Under the pieces are notes generated by a model that worked only from the letters and a program-made list of their open reading frames with translations, had not been told where the DNA came from and searched no databases. A stretch of 64,000 nucleotides of DNA. It comes from Macrotis lagotis. Taxonomy: Eukaryota; Chordata; Mammalia; Peramelemorphia; Peramelidae. A program made the translations under genes and the position numbers. The stretch covers positions 3,051,378-3,115,377 of the forward strand of contig NC_133663.1 of assembly GCF_037893015.1 (NCBI RefSeq). Direction: 5' to 3'. This document shows, in pieces, positions 54,926 to 64,000 of the stretch (the stretch's first letter is position 1; each line of letters begins with the position of its first letter).

Positions 54926-55804
54926 ATGTTTTAATTCTTCCATGAGCATGTGATTTGATGGATGGACATGGACATTTCCTCTGGGAGTTCATCCCGGGGA
55001 CTCTTCTCCATGCCCTCCTTAGCCAATTCCTTCATCAAAGGTAAACCCCAAACCCTGGATACTTCCTTCCCACAACTCTGAGATCCTTTGCTCATATGAC
55101 ATGACTGATCCACCTCCCTTTCTATCAACGTATCATGTGAGTGCAACTTTTATGCTTCTTTTTGTATCCAAGTCACCCGGGTCATATGTCAGAGGCTATT
55201 TTTGTCTTCGATATGTCTTCTCATCATCTTCTGGGTCATCTGCAATGTTGATTCTCTGGAAATCACAGGAGTCTGTGATTCACAGCAAAAAAAGCACTGG
55301 TGGAAGAATATTTCTATAAAAAGACAACTTAAGAGTCGGAAAGTAGGGGTGGGGTTTATATCAGGGTCAGCTTGTAAAACTGGAAGGGTTATCTCTCTTC
55401 CTCCCACTGTAGTCTGGGTCCCATCCATTGTCTACCTGCTTATTTAAGAAATAGGCACTAATTGAATAGCTACCGCATTGACCTGACAATAGACGTTCTT
55501 TATTCTCTTGGCTTTTCCTGAGGGGCTGCTGAAGCCAATCTCCTTGGAATACTTGGGAGTCTCACTGAAGAGGCCTGGCAATATCTGAGGTTTTGATGTC
55601 ATCAGAACAATGTCACCCAAACATACACAGACATACAAGAGATTTTGGAGGACTTCAACATCTATCAGTAATGAATAAAATGAATGGGAAGCCCTGGGGC
55701 TAGGAGTAAGAAACAAAAATGGAATAGACTATGGTCTCAGGGAGGTCATATTCTAATTAGCTGTTTAAGAGCCTAGACTCTTGAGGAGCTATGGGGGGGT
55801 CAGC

Positions 55805-55916
55805 TTGAATGAAAAGAATTTATTAGTTGCTTGCTATTTGTGCCAAATACTCTGGTACAAATAGAAAATTTAGATGATCTGTCCCCAAGGAGCTTATGTT
55901 CTAATGGAGGAGACCA
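55805..55916 (-). mobile_element. L2 LINE 3' terminal fragment, antisense
   Basis: 'GAATTTATTAGTTGCTTGC' and 'CCCCAAGGAGCTTATGTTCTAATGG' type text; it runs directly into the TTCC tract. Confidence 0.6.
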
Positions 55917-56010
55917 TCTCTTCCTTCCTTCCTTCCTTCCTTCCTTCCTTCCTTCCTTCCTTCCTTCTTTCCTTCCTTCCTTCCTTTCTTCCTTTTTTTC
56001 CTTTCTTCCC
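55917..56010. repeat. (TTCC)n microsatellite
   Basis: About 18 TTCC units with a few interruptions toward the right end. The repetitive Lys/Glu/Gly and Phe/Leu/Pro/Ser frames are its by-products. Confidence 0.97.
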
Positions 56011-56150
56011 TTCAAGGAAGGGATGATGGGAGGGGATATTTTGGAAATCACGGAGAGTCTTTGGTGTTGGTGTGGGTTATCAACTGACATGTACTTTATA
56101 GAAATAATGACAGTACTGATTTGATTACAGTTCCCAGACAAAATGCTCTT

Positions 56151-56172
56151 CATCCATCCATCCATCCATCCA
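56151..56172. repeat. (CATC)n run
   Basis: Five tetranucleotide units at the edge of the next L2 relic. Confidence 0.9.
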
Positions 56173-57230
56173 ATTTCATTAGCAATTCATCTGTCCTCAA
56201 GGAGCTGATGTTGAGGGGAGGCAACATGTATCTAGATAATACAAAGTTATCTTAGTTCTCTGTGATTGGCCTTCATGATCTGAAAATCCAAAGACAGCAA
56301 ACCTCCTTCCTTGTAAGCCAGGGAAATTCTCCAAATGTTGTTTCAGCAGGTGGCATCAGGGTTAGGGAGAAGGATGTGCCTGCCATCCTGGAGGGTCTTA
56401 CAAACCAGGCTGGTGACTTTGTGTATTTGATCCTAGAGGCAGGAGGAGCAACTGAAACTTTTTGGGTAGAGACAAGGTCAAAAGTACTCTGAAAGAAGGG
56501 CAGCTTGAATGGTACAGTGATAGAACATCAGCCCTGGAGTCAGGAGGACCTGAGCTCAAATCCAACCTCAGATATACACTTAATACTTACTTAGTTGTAT
56601 GAACTTGGGCAAGTCACTTGATCTGATTGCTTAACAAAAATTAAAAAAAGACAACCAAACAAACCAAAAAAACCTACTCTGAAGGAAGATGACTTTTGTG
56701 GCTACCCATAGAATTGACTGGAGACAGAAGGCTGGAAGTAGGGAATCAAATGAGGAGGCTGATGCAATCAATCAGTGAGATGGTTCATGTGAGAGATATT
56801 GTTGAGGACATATGAGCAAGCTTAAAAAGAGGGAGTAACATTGAAGGTGAGGGAAGATCCTGGAAGAGGTTTCCTTCCAACAGAAAGAGGGGAGGCTGAA
56901 GAAGAAATGGGTCTGGAGGTGGGGAACTATGACGAATGCTGTTTTAGACAAATTTGAAGCCTGTAATAGATTTGGTTAGAAATCATGAGATGATAGAGCC
57001 CAAGGGAGGGCTGGACATGGGGGTCATCTGCATAAAGACAATAATTCTGTTCATGGCATCTGAGGAGATCACCAAGGGAGTGTTTTAAGAGGGAAGAGGT
57101 GAGGACTCAGGACAGACTTGGAGATCACACTCAGGGGGTGGAATCTGGATAATGAGCCAGCAGGGGAGGCTGAGGCTGGATCAGATAGGCAGGAGGAGAA
57201 CCAGCAGAGCAGTGTTAAATTCAGTTGAAT
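56173..57230 (-). mobile_element. L2 LINE, antisense, split by a SINE
   Basis: 'CTGTCCTCAAGGAGCTGATG' starts the series. Then come 'TGTATTTGATCCTAGAGGCAGG', 'GGACATGGGGGTCATCTGCAT' near 57012, 'CATCTGAGGAGATCACCAAGGG' near 57057 and 'AGGCAGGAGGAGAACCAGC' near 57188, all in antisense L2 order. Confidence 0.75.
56499..56674 (+). mobile_element. tRNA-derived marsupial SINE, older copy, inside L2
   Basis: 'CCCTGGAGTCAGGAGGACC', 'CTGAGCTCAAATCCAACC' and 'TTGGGCAAGTCACTTGATC', then an A-rich tail. The duplication TACTCTGAAAGAAG (56485-56498) and TACTCTGAAGGAAG (56675-56688) differs at one base. Confidence 0.9.
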
Positions 57231-57470
57231 GAGTTCCATCCAAGCTTGCCATTGGTCAAGCTACTTTCCTGCTGGCAGGAGCATCCCATAGAAGATGGTT
57301 CCCTTCCCAGAACTGATCAGTTTGGGAGTTGGGGGTCTTCATGATTAATATGGATTTATGGTTAGCATGGTTATACATGGATAATCTCTATTAGATTGCT
57401 TTCTATTGCGGGGAGGGAAGTAAAGGAGGGAGAAAAATGTGAAGCTGAGACTCTTATCAAAAAATGATTG

Positions 57471-57619
57471 CTGGGGTGGCTAGGTGGCGCAGTGGATAAA
57501 GCACTGGCCCTGGAGTCAGGAGGACCTGGGTTCAAATTCGGTCTCAGACACTTAATAATTACCTAGCTGTGCGGCCTTGGGCAAGTCACTTAACCCCATT
57601 TGCCTTGCAAAAAACCCTA
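57471..57619 (+). mobile_element. tRNA-derived marsupial SINE (WSINE1-like)
   Basis: Well-preserved copy: 'GGTGGCTAGGTGGCGCAG', 'CCTGGGTTCAAATTCGG', 'AATAATTACCTAGCTGTG' and 'ACTTAACCCCATTTGCC'. The flanks AAAAAATGATTG at 57459-57470 and 57620-57631 form the target-site duplication. Confidence 0.93.
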
Positions 57620-57631
57620 AAAAAATGATTG

Positions 57632-58550
57632 TTGAGAACTGGAAGACCCCAGCACAGGAATCCAGCTGAATAGTAGTAATCAGGAGGAGGCATCAAGACC
57701 TCTAACCTCCCCCACCCCAGCCTCCACGTTCACACTTGTTAGAGAGAAGCCAATTCAAGCTGGGAAGACCCTGAGCTGGGACAGCAAGTTCAGCCCCGGG
57801 GAGGAACAGAAGGTTGGGGAGGGAGTCACTTGCCCAAGGTCCCCCTGGTGGAAAGTAACAAAGCCTGAAGGGGAAAGGAGTCAGAGATCTTTAAAGTAGT
57901 ATTCTCAAGTTATAGTAATAAAACAAAACTAAACTAAGCTAAAAGATAGAATGCTATGGAAGCATAGGAAGCATAAATCAAATTGAGAGATACCCCAGCA
58001 AGCTCTGGGGACACCTGGTGAATCCACAGGTTATAGCTGTTTGTCCAGACCAAGGATGCAGTAGCCCAGGGACACTTGGGCCGTGGTTATGGGTAGAAGT
58101 GGATGTCTTTTCTAGTGTTGAAGTCCATTTCACTCAAGGAGTGAATTTTTCTCCTATTTTCAAGGAGGAAAAAAATCAATATAACTTCATAGCTTCCAAA
58201 ATATTATGATAAATTGAAAAAGTCTGAAAAGACGTGCAGTGTAACACATGGGTAGATCTCTCACCTCTGTAAAGAAGGGCTCCAGGAAGTGGGAAGAGCA
58301 GCACTATGAGACCACCTTGGAAAGTCCAGGTCTGGTCCCATTGGCTGCAGGACTGGTTTAGGAATCCTTGAGCCAAGCAAGTCACTCCACTTGAAGTAGC
58401 AGAGCAACCTGGGGAAGAAACCAAGGAAGCAGAACCAGCAAGCACCACCACCACCATGACCACCATCTTCCCTTCAGTCCTGATTCTGACACCCTAGAAC
58501 ACTGAACCCAAGCCTTGGGGATGACCAGGCTTCCAGCCCATGGTCCACAG
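57632..58550. other. Intergenic, nothing recognised
   Basis: No repeat or gene identified. A short run of ACC-type units near 58441-58470 gives a Val-rich frame on the - strand. Confidence 0.45.
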
Positions 58551-58554
58551 ACAT

Positions 58555-58945
58555 CAGAGAAAGGCAGATCAATGGAACAGGATAGACAAGAAATTGTAAA
58601 AAAACCAATGGAACTCCATAAACCAGTATTTGATAAACTAAAAAAAAAATTAGGGGAGAACACTTCCACTTTTCTGAGAAAACTGGAATTTGTCAGAAAT
58701 TAAGCTTAGAACATTTTAAGTCATATTACACATTCTAAATAGATATATGACCTTAATATTAAAAATAAGATTATAAAAAATTAGATGAGAAGTAGATCAT
58801 ATACCTCTCACAGCTATAAGTATAAGATGAATTCTTAATCAAACAAGAGATAGAGGCAATCACAGAAGACAAAGAGGAGTGCTATGATTAAATGAAGCTG
58901 AAAAGCTTCTGTTTAATCTGAAAAGGGAAGCAATAAAATGGAAAA
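58555..58945 (+). mobile_element. L1 LINE ORF2 fragment
   Basis: 'CAGATCAATGGAACAGGATAG', 'CCAGTATTTGATAAACTAAAA', 'AAACTGGAATTTGTCAG' and 'GAAGCTGAAAAGCTTCTG' correspond in order to the L1 ORF2 DNA that in human reads 'gatcaatggaacagaatag ... aagagcttctg'. Old and AT-rich. Confidence 0.75.
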
Positions 58946-59879
58946 AAATCGTTGTTTCCAATCTCTCCAATAAATTCTGCTTCACAATTCATATCTCTTT
59001 AAAATCATCCAGCAAGATCATCTGTAGTTTCACGCTTTCTTAGAATTCATGGGGTCTTCCACCTAATCGGGATTGATTTATTTTGTCTTGCAATATTTAT
59101 TCATGCTGTCTGGACTCTTTTACCTGATCTGGGGGCCATGTTCCTGTCATTAAAATCTTCCCTATTGGTTTATCTATTTATGCTGGGGAATATTTACCGA
59201 GTTTTTCCCCTTTGATTCTTTTTTTAAAAATAATTTTAGTCTTTTTTCCCCTCAGAATCCTCTATTATTGATATTCTGACCCCCGCCCCCATCAATGTGT
59301 TTTGCCTGGAGTCTGGACCTCAAAGTTGTCTCAGCTTCTTCTCATGCTGACTAATTTGCTTGACCTTTGTGACCATAGCTACATGCATGTCCTGCCCTAG
59401 TTCTCTCTGTACCTCAGTTCTCTGGCTGAGCTCTGTTGTGCTACCCACTGCTTCAGGGATGCTGTCCCAGCCTGAGCAAGGGTTTGCCTTTTGGTTTTCT
59501 ATGGCTCTGGGAAGAGGGGGTGGGGGTAGAGTTAAGTTCTGTGGCAGACCCATGGGTTGGTTGGTGCAGCAACCCTGTAGGAGCTTTGTAGGCAGTGAAG
59601 AAGGGGATGCTGATGGAAGTCATTCGGGGCTAGTCATTAGCCTTCTTAGGGGCTCATTGAATTATTGTCTCCTTTGAGTTCTTGGTGTCCTACATCTTGG
59701 AGGTAGATAGATGAAATGGTTTTATCTCTTGTGCATAATTTTTATTTTTGACAGGTCTGAGAGTCATGAGAGCTAGGAAAAAAATGTCTAATTCTCCATC
59801 TTTTTAGTCACATGACCCTAAAGTCAAATGACCAAGTTAACACTTTCAATAAAAATCATTTTAACATATTCTTTGAATT
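58946..59879. other. AT-rich intergenic, nothing recognised
   Basis: Low GC with several T/A runs; no family or gene could be assigned. Confidence 0.4.
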
Positions 59880-59891
59880 AAAATAGCTTTT

Positions 59892-60050
59892 AAGGGGTAG
59901 CTAGTGGCACAGTGAATAAAACATCGGCCCTGGAGTCAGGAGGACCCGAGTTCAAATACAGCCTCAGATACTTAATAATTATCTAGCTGTGTGACCTTGG
60001 GCAAGCCACTTAACCCCACTGCCTTGCAAAAACCAAAAAATAACAACAAC
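59892..60050 (+). mobile_element. tRNA-derived marsupial SINE (WSINE1-like)
   Basis: 'GGTAGCTAGTGGCACAGTG', 'CCCTGGAGTCAGGAGGACCC', 'AATAATTATCTAGCTGTG' and 'GGGCAAGCCACTTAACCCC', then an A-rich tail. AAAATAGCTTTT (59880-59891) and AAAATAACTCTT (60051-60062) look like a decayed duplication with two mismatches. Confidence 0.88.
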
Positions 60051-60062
60051 AAAATAACTCTT

Positions 60063-62763
60063 GAGATGAATTTAATAATTTAAAACAGAAATAATCAAAT
60101 ATTTAATTGATTCATGAGACATGAAAAATTTTAAAAAAGAGTTTAAATTTTGCATACATTTGTAAGATAGGTTAAATATAGAGGCTGTCTAAATTCATAG
60201 ATGGGATTTCTATGAGGCAGGGTTAGATTTCTCTGTAATATGACCTCTCCAAGAGTGACTGTAATCCCCCCCACTTTTTTGAGGGAATCAGGAAAAGAAT
60301 TCTAGCTGGGTACTCAATTTGTTTCCCTAAACTATCTCTAAGAGGGATTTTGGGTTAGAAATACATATTTCTCTCTTCATATATGTGTGGCCTAGGGGAA
60401 AGAAATTTAGAGATTCAAAAGAAAAATTGTTTCTGGGCTCTTTTTTTTTTTAAAGGGGAGGGTGGCCCTTAGCTTATCCTGACCAGTTTGGCTCCTCTCC
60501 ACTGAATGCTAATTACACAAAGGACCATTCCAAATAGTGACTATCAGGTAAACTCATGTATCCAAGCAAACAGCAGGCCGAAATGAGAGAAGTTATTCAG
60601 ATTCCCACATACAAAAGTGAAAGAGCTCTTTGGGAGAACAGAAGATTGGATTTCAGCTCCAACCAAGAGAGAGGAGAGGGGGTGATCTCCTCCAGGAGGA
60701 TGCTACTCTCCCAAGTCTCCAGGGAGGAAGGTTGGAGAGCAAGGACAGATTGCAGAGTTGGCTTCTTCTCTCTCTTTCCTGGAGTGCCCTTTGTCCATGT
60801 TCTCTTTCCCTAAAGGGCTCTGGAAGCAACTGGGGTGCAGGCGGCCAGGGGGTGGACCTCAGCTTTCTCTTGACCAACCGGTCTTGGGTCATGTCTCCTT
60901 CTACAGAGAAGGAGAAGCTCCAGATTTTGTGGGGGGGCTTGCTTAGGCACTAGGGATGGAGTTAACATATTCTTTCTTGGATATAAAATTTCTCTCCAAC
61001 AAAGATTTCCGACTCCCCCATCCCTAAGACTTCTGGGGCTGGCCAGGCTGGTTTTGGCCTCAGCCCTATGGCCTCAATCTGATGCCAGAAAAGGCCATGG
61101 GCTTCCTGCAGGCACAGCTTCAGAGGTCTCTTTGGGAACCCACATGACTGAACTAGCCTTGGCCGGTTAACAAGGGCCGGCAAGCTCGCCAGGGGAGCGT
61201 TTCACCATTCCCCTGAGTATGCTCGCTAAGACAGGCCTCATCCCTGTGCAGCTCAGACTTCCTGTTCCTCTCTCAGTCTAATCACAGAAGAATGCAACGG
61301 GTTGAAGGAAAGAAGAGACTAGAGGCCTTTGTTGTCGGCGATTGGGGTCATGCCACATCTGGCCCCTGGAACTCCCAGTAGCAGAGTAATAAGAGACCCA
61401 TTTCAGAGCCTTTGGGGGAATATGTTGAGCAAAACTGTTGATCCCCCTCTGGTCCCTCCCCTGTGTTGGCCAGAATCGCTCGTAAATCTATACTTCTGCT
61501 ATTTCTTTACAAGATTCCTTTGGGTCTTCGCCACTTGGGCTTGTTTCTTTGAGCCTGGAATGCAAACAGATGAGAGAAGCCACTTCTTTCCGACAGTTGA
61601 TGGGAGAAAGACATGTAGCCAAGACAGAGAATTGGGGGCCAAGCTTTGTGGGGCCATTGGAGGCGGGTGACTCATGGAAGCTGAGATCTAGCATCCGGAG
61701 GCCTGAGGACCTCTGGGCAATGGGAACTGATGTCCCTATTTGAGCTGCCAAGAAGCCATAGGCACAGTCCCCTACTGTCCCCAGTATTCCCTTGTTCCTC
61801 TTGCTGTGACCCAGTGAGTTTGCCAGATGCTGTGGCAGCCGAGGCTGTCTGGGGGGGTGGCCCCATCCCCAAACCTCAGAGCTCTTTCTGTGGGCACTGA
61901 GTCCTCAGCCCCATAGAGGAGTGAACAACTGGGCTTCTGTTGAAACACAGACGGGATCTGTCACCCTATTCCGGGGAGGCTTTCACTTGGTGCTTTCCAC
62001 CTGTCCTGCCAAAACAGAAGCAGATCCTATCGGTCGGCGGGTTGCTCTGGCTTAGAGACTGGCTGCTTTGTGGCATATCCCAGCAGACTTCTGCCATCAG
62101 GTGCCCGCCAATTGGAAATGACCTGGAACTCCTCTGGACTTGGGAATGGGGGCTCCTGTTGGCAGGTGGTGCCCCATCTCCCATCTCTGACTTTGGCCTG
62201 AGAGTCACCCTGAAAAGCCAACTGCAGGGAGAATTTGCAGGCCAGGCCAGAGCATGGAACCTGTTAGGAACAAAATGCAGTCAGGTTGGAGTTCTTCAGG
62301 GGAGATCCCAGATATTTGGGGAGGATCCTGTTCTATTTTTGTGCCCAGTGAAGCCTTGGATAAAGGAAGGAGGCAGGGAGGGAATAGTTATCAAAGCTAC
62401 ATATGGCAGAGAGCTGGGAAGGATGGTCAAAAACTGGAGAAAGAGTTAGGATCAAAAAAGACCTTGGCAGACTGGGTCAAATTGATTGATTCAGGACTTA
62501 ACAGGGTTACCACAAAATCTGCTTGAAATCCAAGGACCCAGGTCCTCAGTACCAGGCGGGGGGTGGGGAGGGAAAGAAGTTGGAAGGCATAGTTGGACAG
62601 TGATTCTTCTGAAAAAGATCTGGTTGTTTTTGGAGGTTGTGTACCAGCTGGGCATCAGCAAGGAGGTATACGACTGCCCAGAGACAGCAGCAGATGACAC
62701 TGCCATTGACCTTGGTCAGATTGTCTTTGGAGGAGGATTAAGCTCAGTTATAGCTGTCACATT
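60063..62763. other. Intergenic, no gene seen
   Basis: The longest frame (61940-62449, 169 codons) shows no domain, repeat or family I know. No repeat family was identified in most of this 2.7 kb. Confidence 0.45.
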
Positions 62764-63850
62764 GTAGATAAGTTGGGGAACATTCAGAGTGGGGTGATCA
62801 GGGATGGTGAAGGACCTTGAGATCATGAGGAGGACTTGAAAAGAATTTCTGATGTTTAGCTTGGTAACAAGAAGACTGGGGAGAGGCATGAGAGGTGTCA
62901 TCAATTACCTTTTTTTAATTGTTTTTTTGAATTTTACAATCTTTTCCCCCAATCTCGCTTCCTTCCCCCCCAACCCCCAGAGAAGGCAGTCTGATAGTCT
63001 TTAATTGTTTTCATGCTATACATTGATCAAAAGAATGAAGAGCAAAATTACATAATAGGAAATCTTTTTTAAAAAAATCAAAGGTAGTAGTCTTTGGTCT
63101 TTGTTCAAACTCCATAGTTCTTTCTCTGGATACAGATGGGATTCTCCATCGCAGACAGCCCCAAAGTGTCCCTGATTGTTGCACTGATGGAATGAGCGAG
63201 TCCATCAAGGTGGATCCTCACTCCCATGTTGCTGTTAGGGTGTACAGTGTTTTTCTGGTTCTGCTCTCTCCCTCAGCATCAGTTCATGCAAATCCTTCCA
63301 GGCTTCCCTGAATTCCCATCCCTCCTGGTTTCTAATAGAACAATAGTGTTCCATGACATACATAGACCACAGTTTGCTAAGCCATTCCCCAATTGAAGGA
63401 CATTTACTCAATTTCCAATTCTTTGCCACTACAACCAGGGCTGCTATAAATATTTTTGTACAAGTAATGCTTTTATCCTTTTTTTCATGATCTCTTCAGG
63501 GTATAGACCCAGTAGTGGTATTGCTGAATCAAAGGGGATGCACATTTTTGTTGCCCTTTGGCCGTAATTCCCAGTTGTTCCACCAACAATGCATTAGTGT
63601 CCCAGATTTCCCACATCCCTTCCAACATTGATCATTGTCCCCTCTGGTCATACTGGCCAGTCTGAGAGATGTGAGATAATATCTTAGAGGTGCTTTAATT
63701 TGCATTTCTCTAATCAATAATGATTTAAAGCAATTTTTCATATGACTATGGATCACTTTAATTTCCTCATCTGTAAATTGCTTCTGCATATCCTTTGGAT
63801 GTCATCAATTATCTTAAAGGCTATCACATCGAAGACAGATTAGCCTTGTT
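62764..63850 (+). mobile_element. L3/CR1 LINE fragment split by an L1 insertion
   Basis: The left part has 'GGGATGGTGAAGGACCTTGAGATC' type text and 'GAAGACTGGGGAGAGGCATG'. The right part resumes at 63812 with 'TCTTAAAGGCTATCACATCG', which is the next L3/CR1 block. The intervening 63.8-62.9 kb is the L1 listed next. Confidence 0.65.
62908..63799 (-). mobile_element. 5'-truncated L1 LINE insertion
   Basis: Antisense L1 of about 890 bases. The - strand encodes the C-terminal part of ORF2 ('LMHCWWNNWELRPKG', then 'AKNWKLSKCPSIGEWLSKLWSM'), followed by about 300 bases of 3' UTR and a poly(A) (poly(T) near 62910 on +). It is bounded by a perfect 12-base duplication, TGTCATCAATTA, at 62896-62907 and 63800-63811. 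The ORF2 frame is interrupted between 63430 and 63528, so this copy is inactive. Confidence 0.93.
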
Positions 63851-64000
63851 ATTTCATTATTGTTTAACATTTCGGTTGTGTCTGACTCTTTGTGACCCCA
63901 TTTGGGGTTTTCTTGGCAAAGATATTGGAGTAGTTTACCATTTCCTTCTCCTCTCATTTTACAGAGGGGGATACTGAGGCAAACAGGGTAAAGTGACTTG
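63851..64000 (-). mobile_element. Mar1-type SINE, antisense, runs off the window
   Basis: 'TGTGTCTGACTCTTTGTGACC', 'CCCATTTGGGGTTTTCTTGGC', 'AAAGATATTGGAGTAGTTTACC' and 'TTTACAGAGGGGGATACTGAGGC' are the antisense landmarks of this SINE, well preserved. It is cut by the window edge. Confidence 0.9.

Noticed and set aside
61940-62449. 169-codon frame near the right end
   Set aside because: No domain, repeat or signal peptide; no codon-bias support.
1-64000. Endogenous retroviruses or other capsid-bearing elements
   Set aside because: No LTR pair, gag, pol or env-like sequence was recognised anywhere in the window.

Overview
The window looks like a piece of a marsupial chromosome, probably from an Australian (australidelphian) lineage. 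The evidence is the dispersed SINEs: several tRNA-derived copies share a body with '...AATAATTACCTAGCTGTG...' and a 'TTTGCCTTGCAAAAA' tail. There are also SINEs with a tail like 'GGAGAAGGAAATGGCAAAC', old L2 and L3/CR1 relics, and L1 fragments of the type common in marsupial genomes. The species assignment is inference from memory of these families.

Only two host protein-coding genes are convincing, and both lie on the + strand. The first is LRRC15, a leucine-rich-repeat membrane glycoprotein of 581 residues, the same length as I recall for the human protein. It has one coding exon (12246-13991). A TATA box and a short non-coding first exon ending in a consensus donor (about 3470-3546) lie about 8.7 kb upstream. 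The second is CPN2, the 83-kDa regulatory subunit of carboxypeptidase N, 546 residues, also in one coding exon (25654-27294) with a poly(A) signal 76 bases after the stop. The order LRRC15 then CPN2 on one strand matches human 3q29, where GP5 lies next to LRRC15 on the far side from CPN2. GP5 is not in the first 12 kb here, so it should lie beyond the left edge.

Layout: 1-3.4 kb is an antisense L2 relic with a large GA microsatellite, then purine tracts up to the LRRC15 promoter. 3.5-12.2 kb is LRRC15 intron 1 with old repeats. 12.2-18 kb is the very GC-rich coding exon and a probable 4-kb 3' UTR. 18-25.6 kb lies between the genes and must include the CPN2 promoter and any 5' exon, which I could not place with confidence. 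From 27.4 kb to the right end is a gene-poor stretch of nested repeats: L2, L3/CR1, MIR/THER1-type SINEs, younger tRNA-type SINEs with target-site duplications, an L1 inserted into an L3/CR1 relic, and microsatellites.

The two genes encode secreted or surface LRR proteins of related architecture but do not form a pathway together: LRRC15 is a cell-surface protein of stromal and invasive cells, and CPN2 is a plasma protein. The least explained signals are a CpG-rich patch at 38.16-38.48 kb with a near-perfect CTCF motif, followed by a possible signal-peptide-encoding mini-exon; an orphan TATA box at 30.42 kb; and a roughly 100-bp dispersed repeat of unknown family present twice. No tRNA, rRNA, CRISPR or retroviral gene was recognised.
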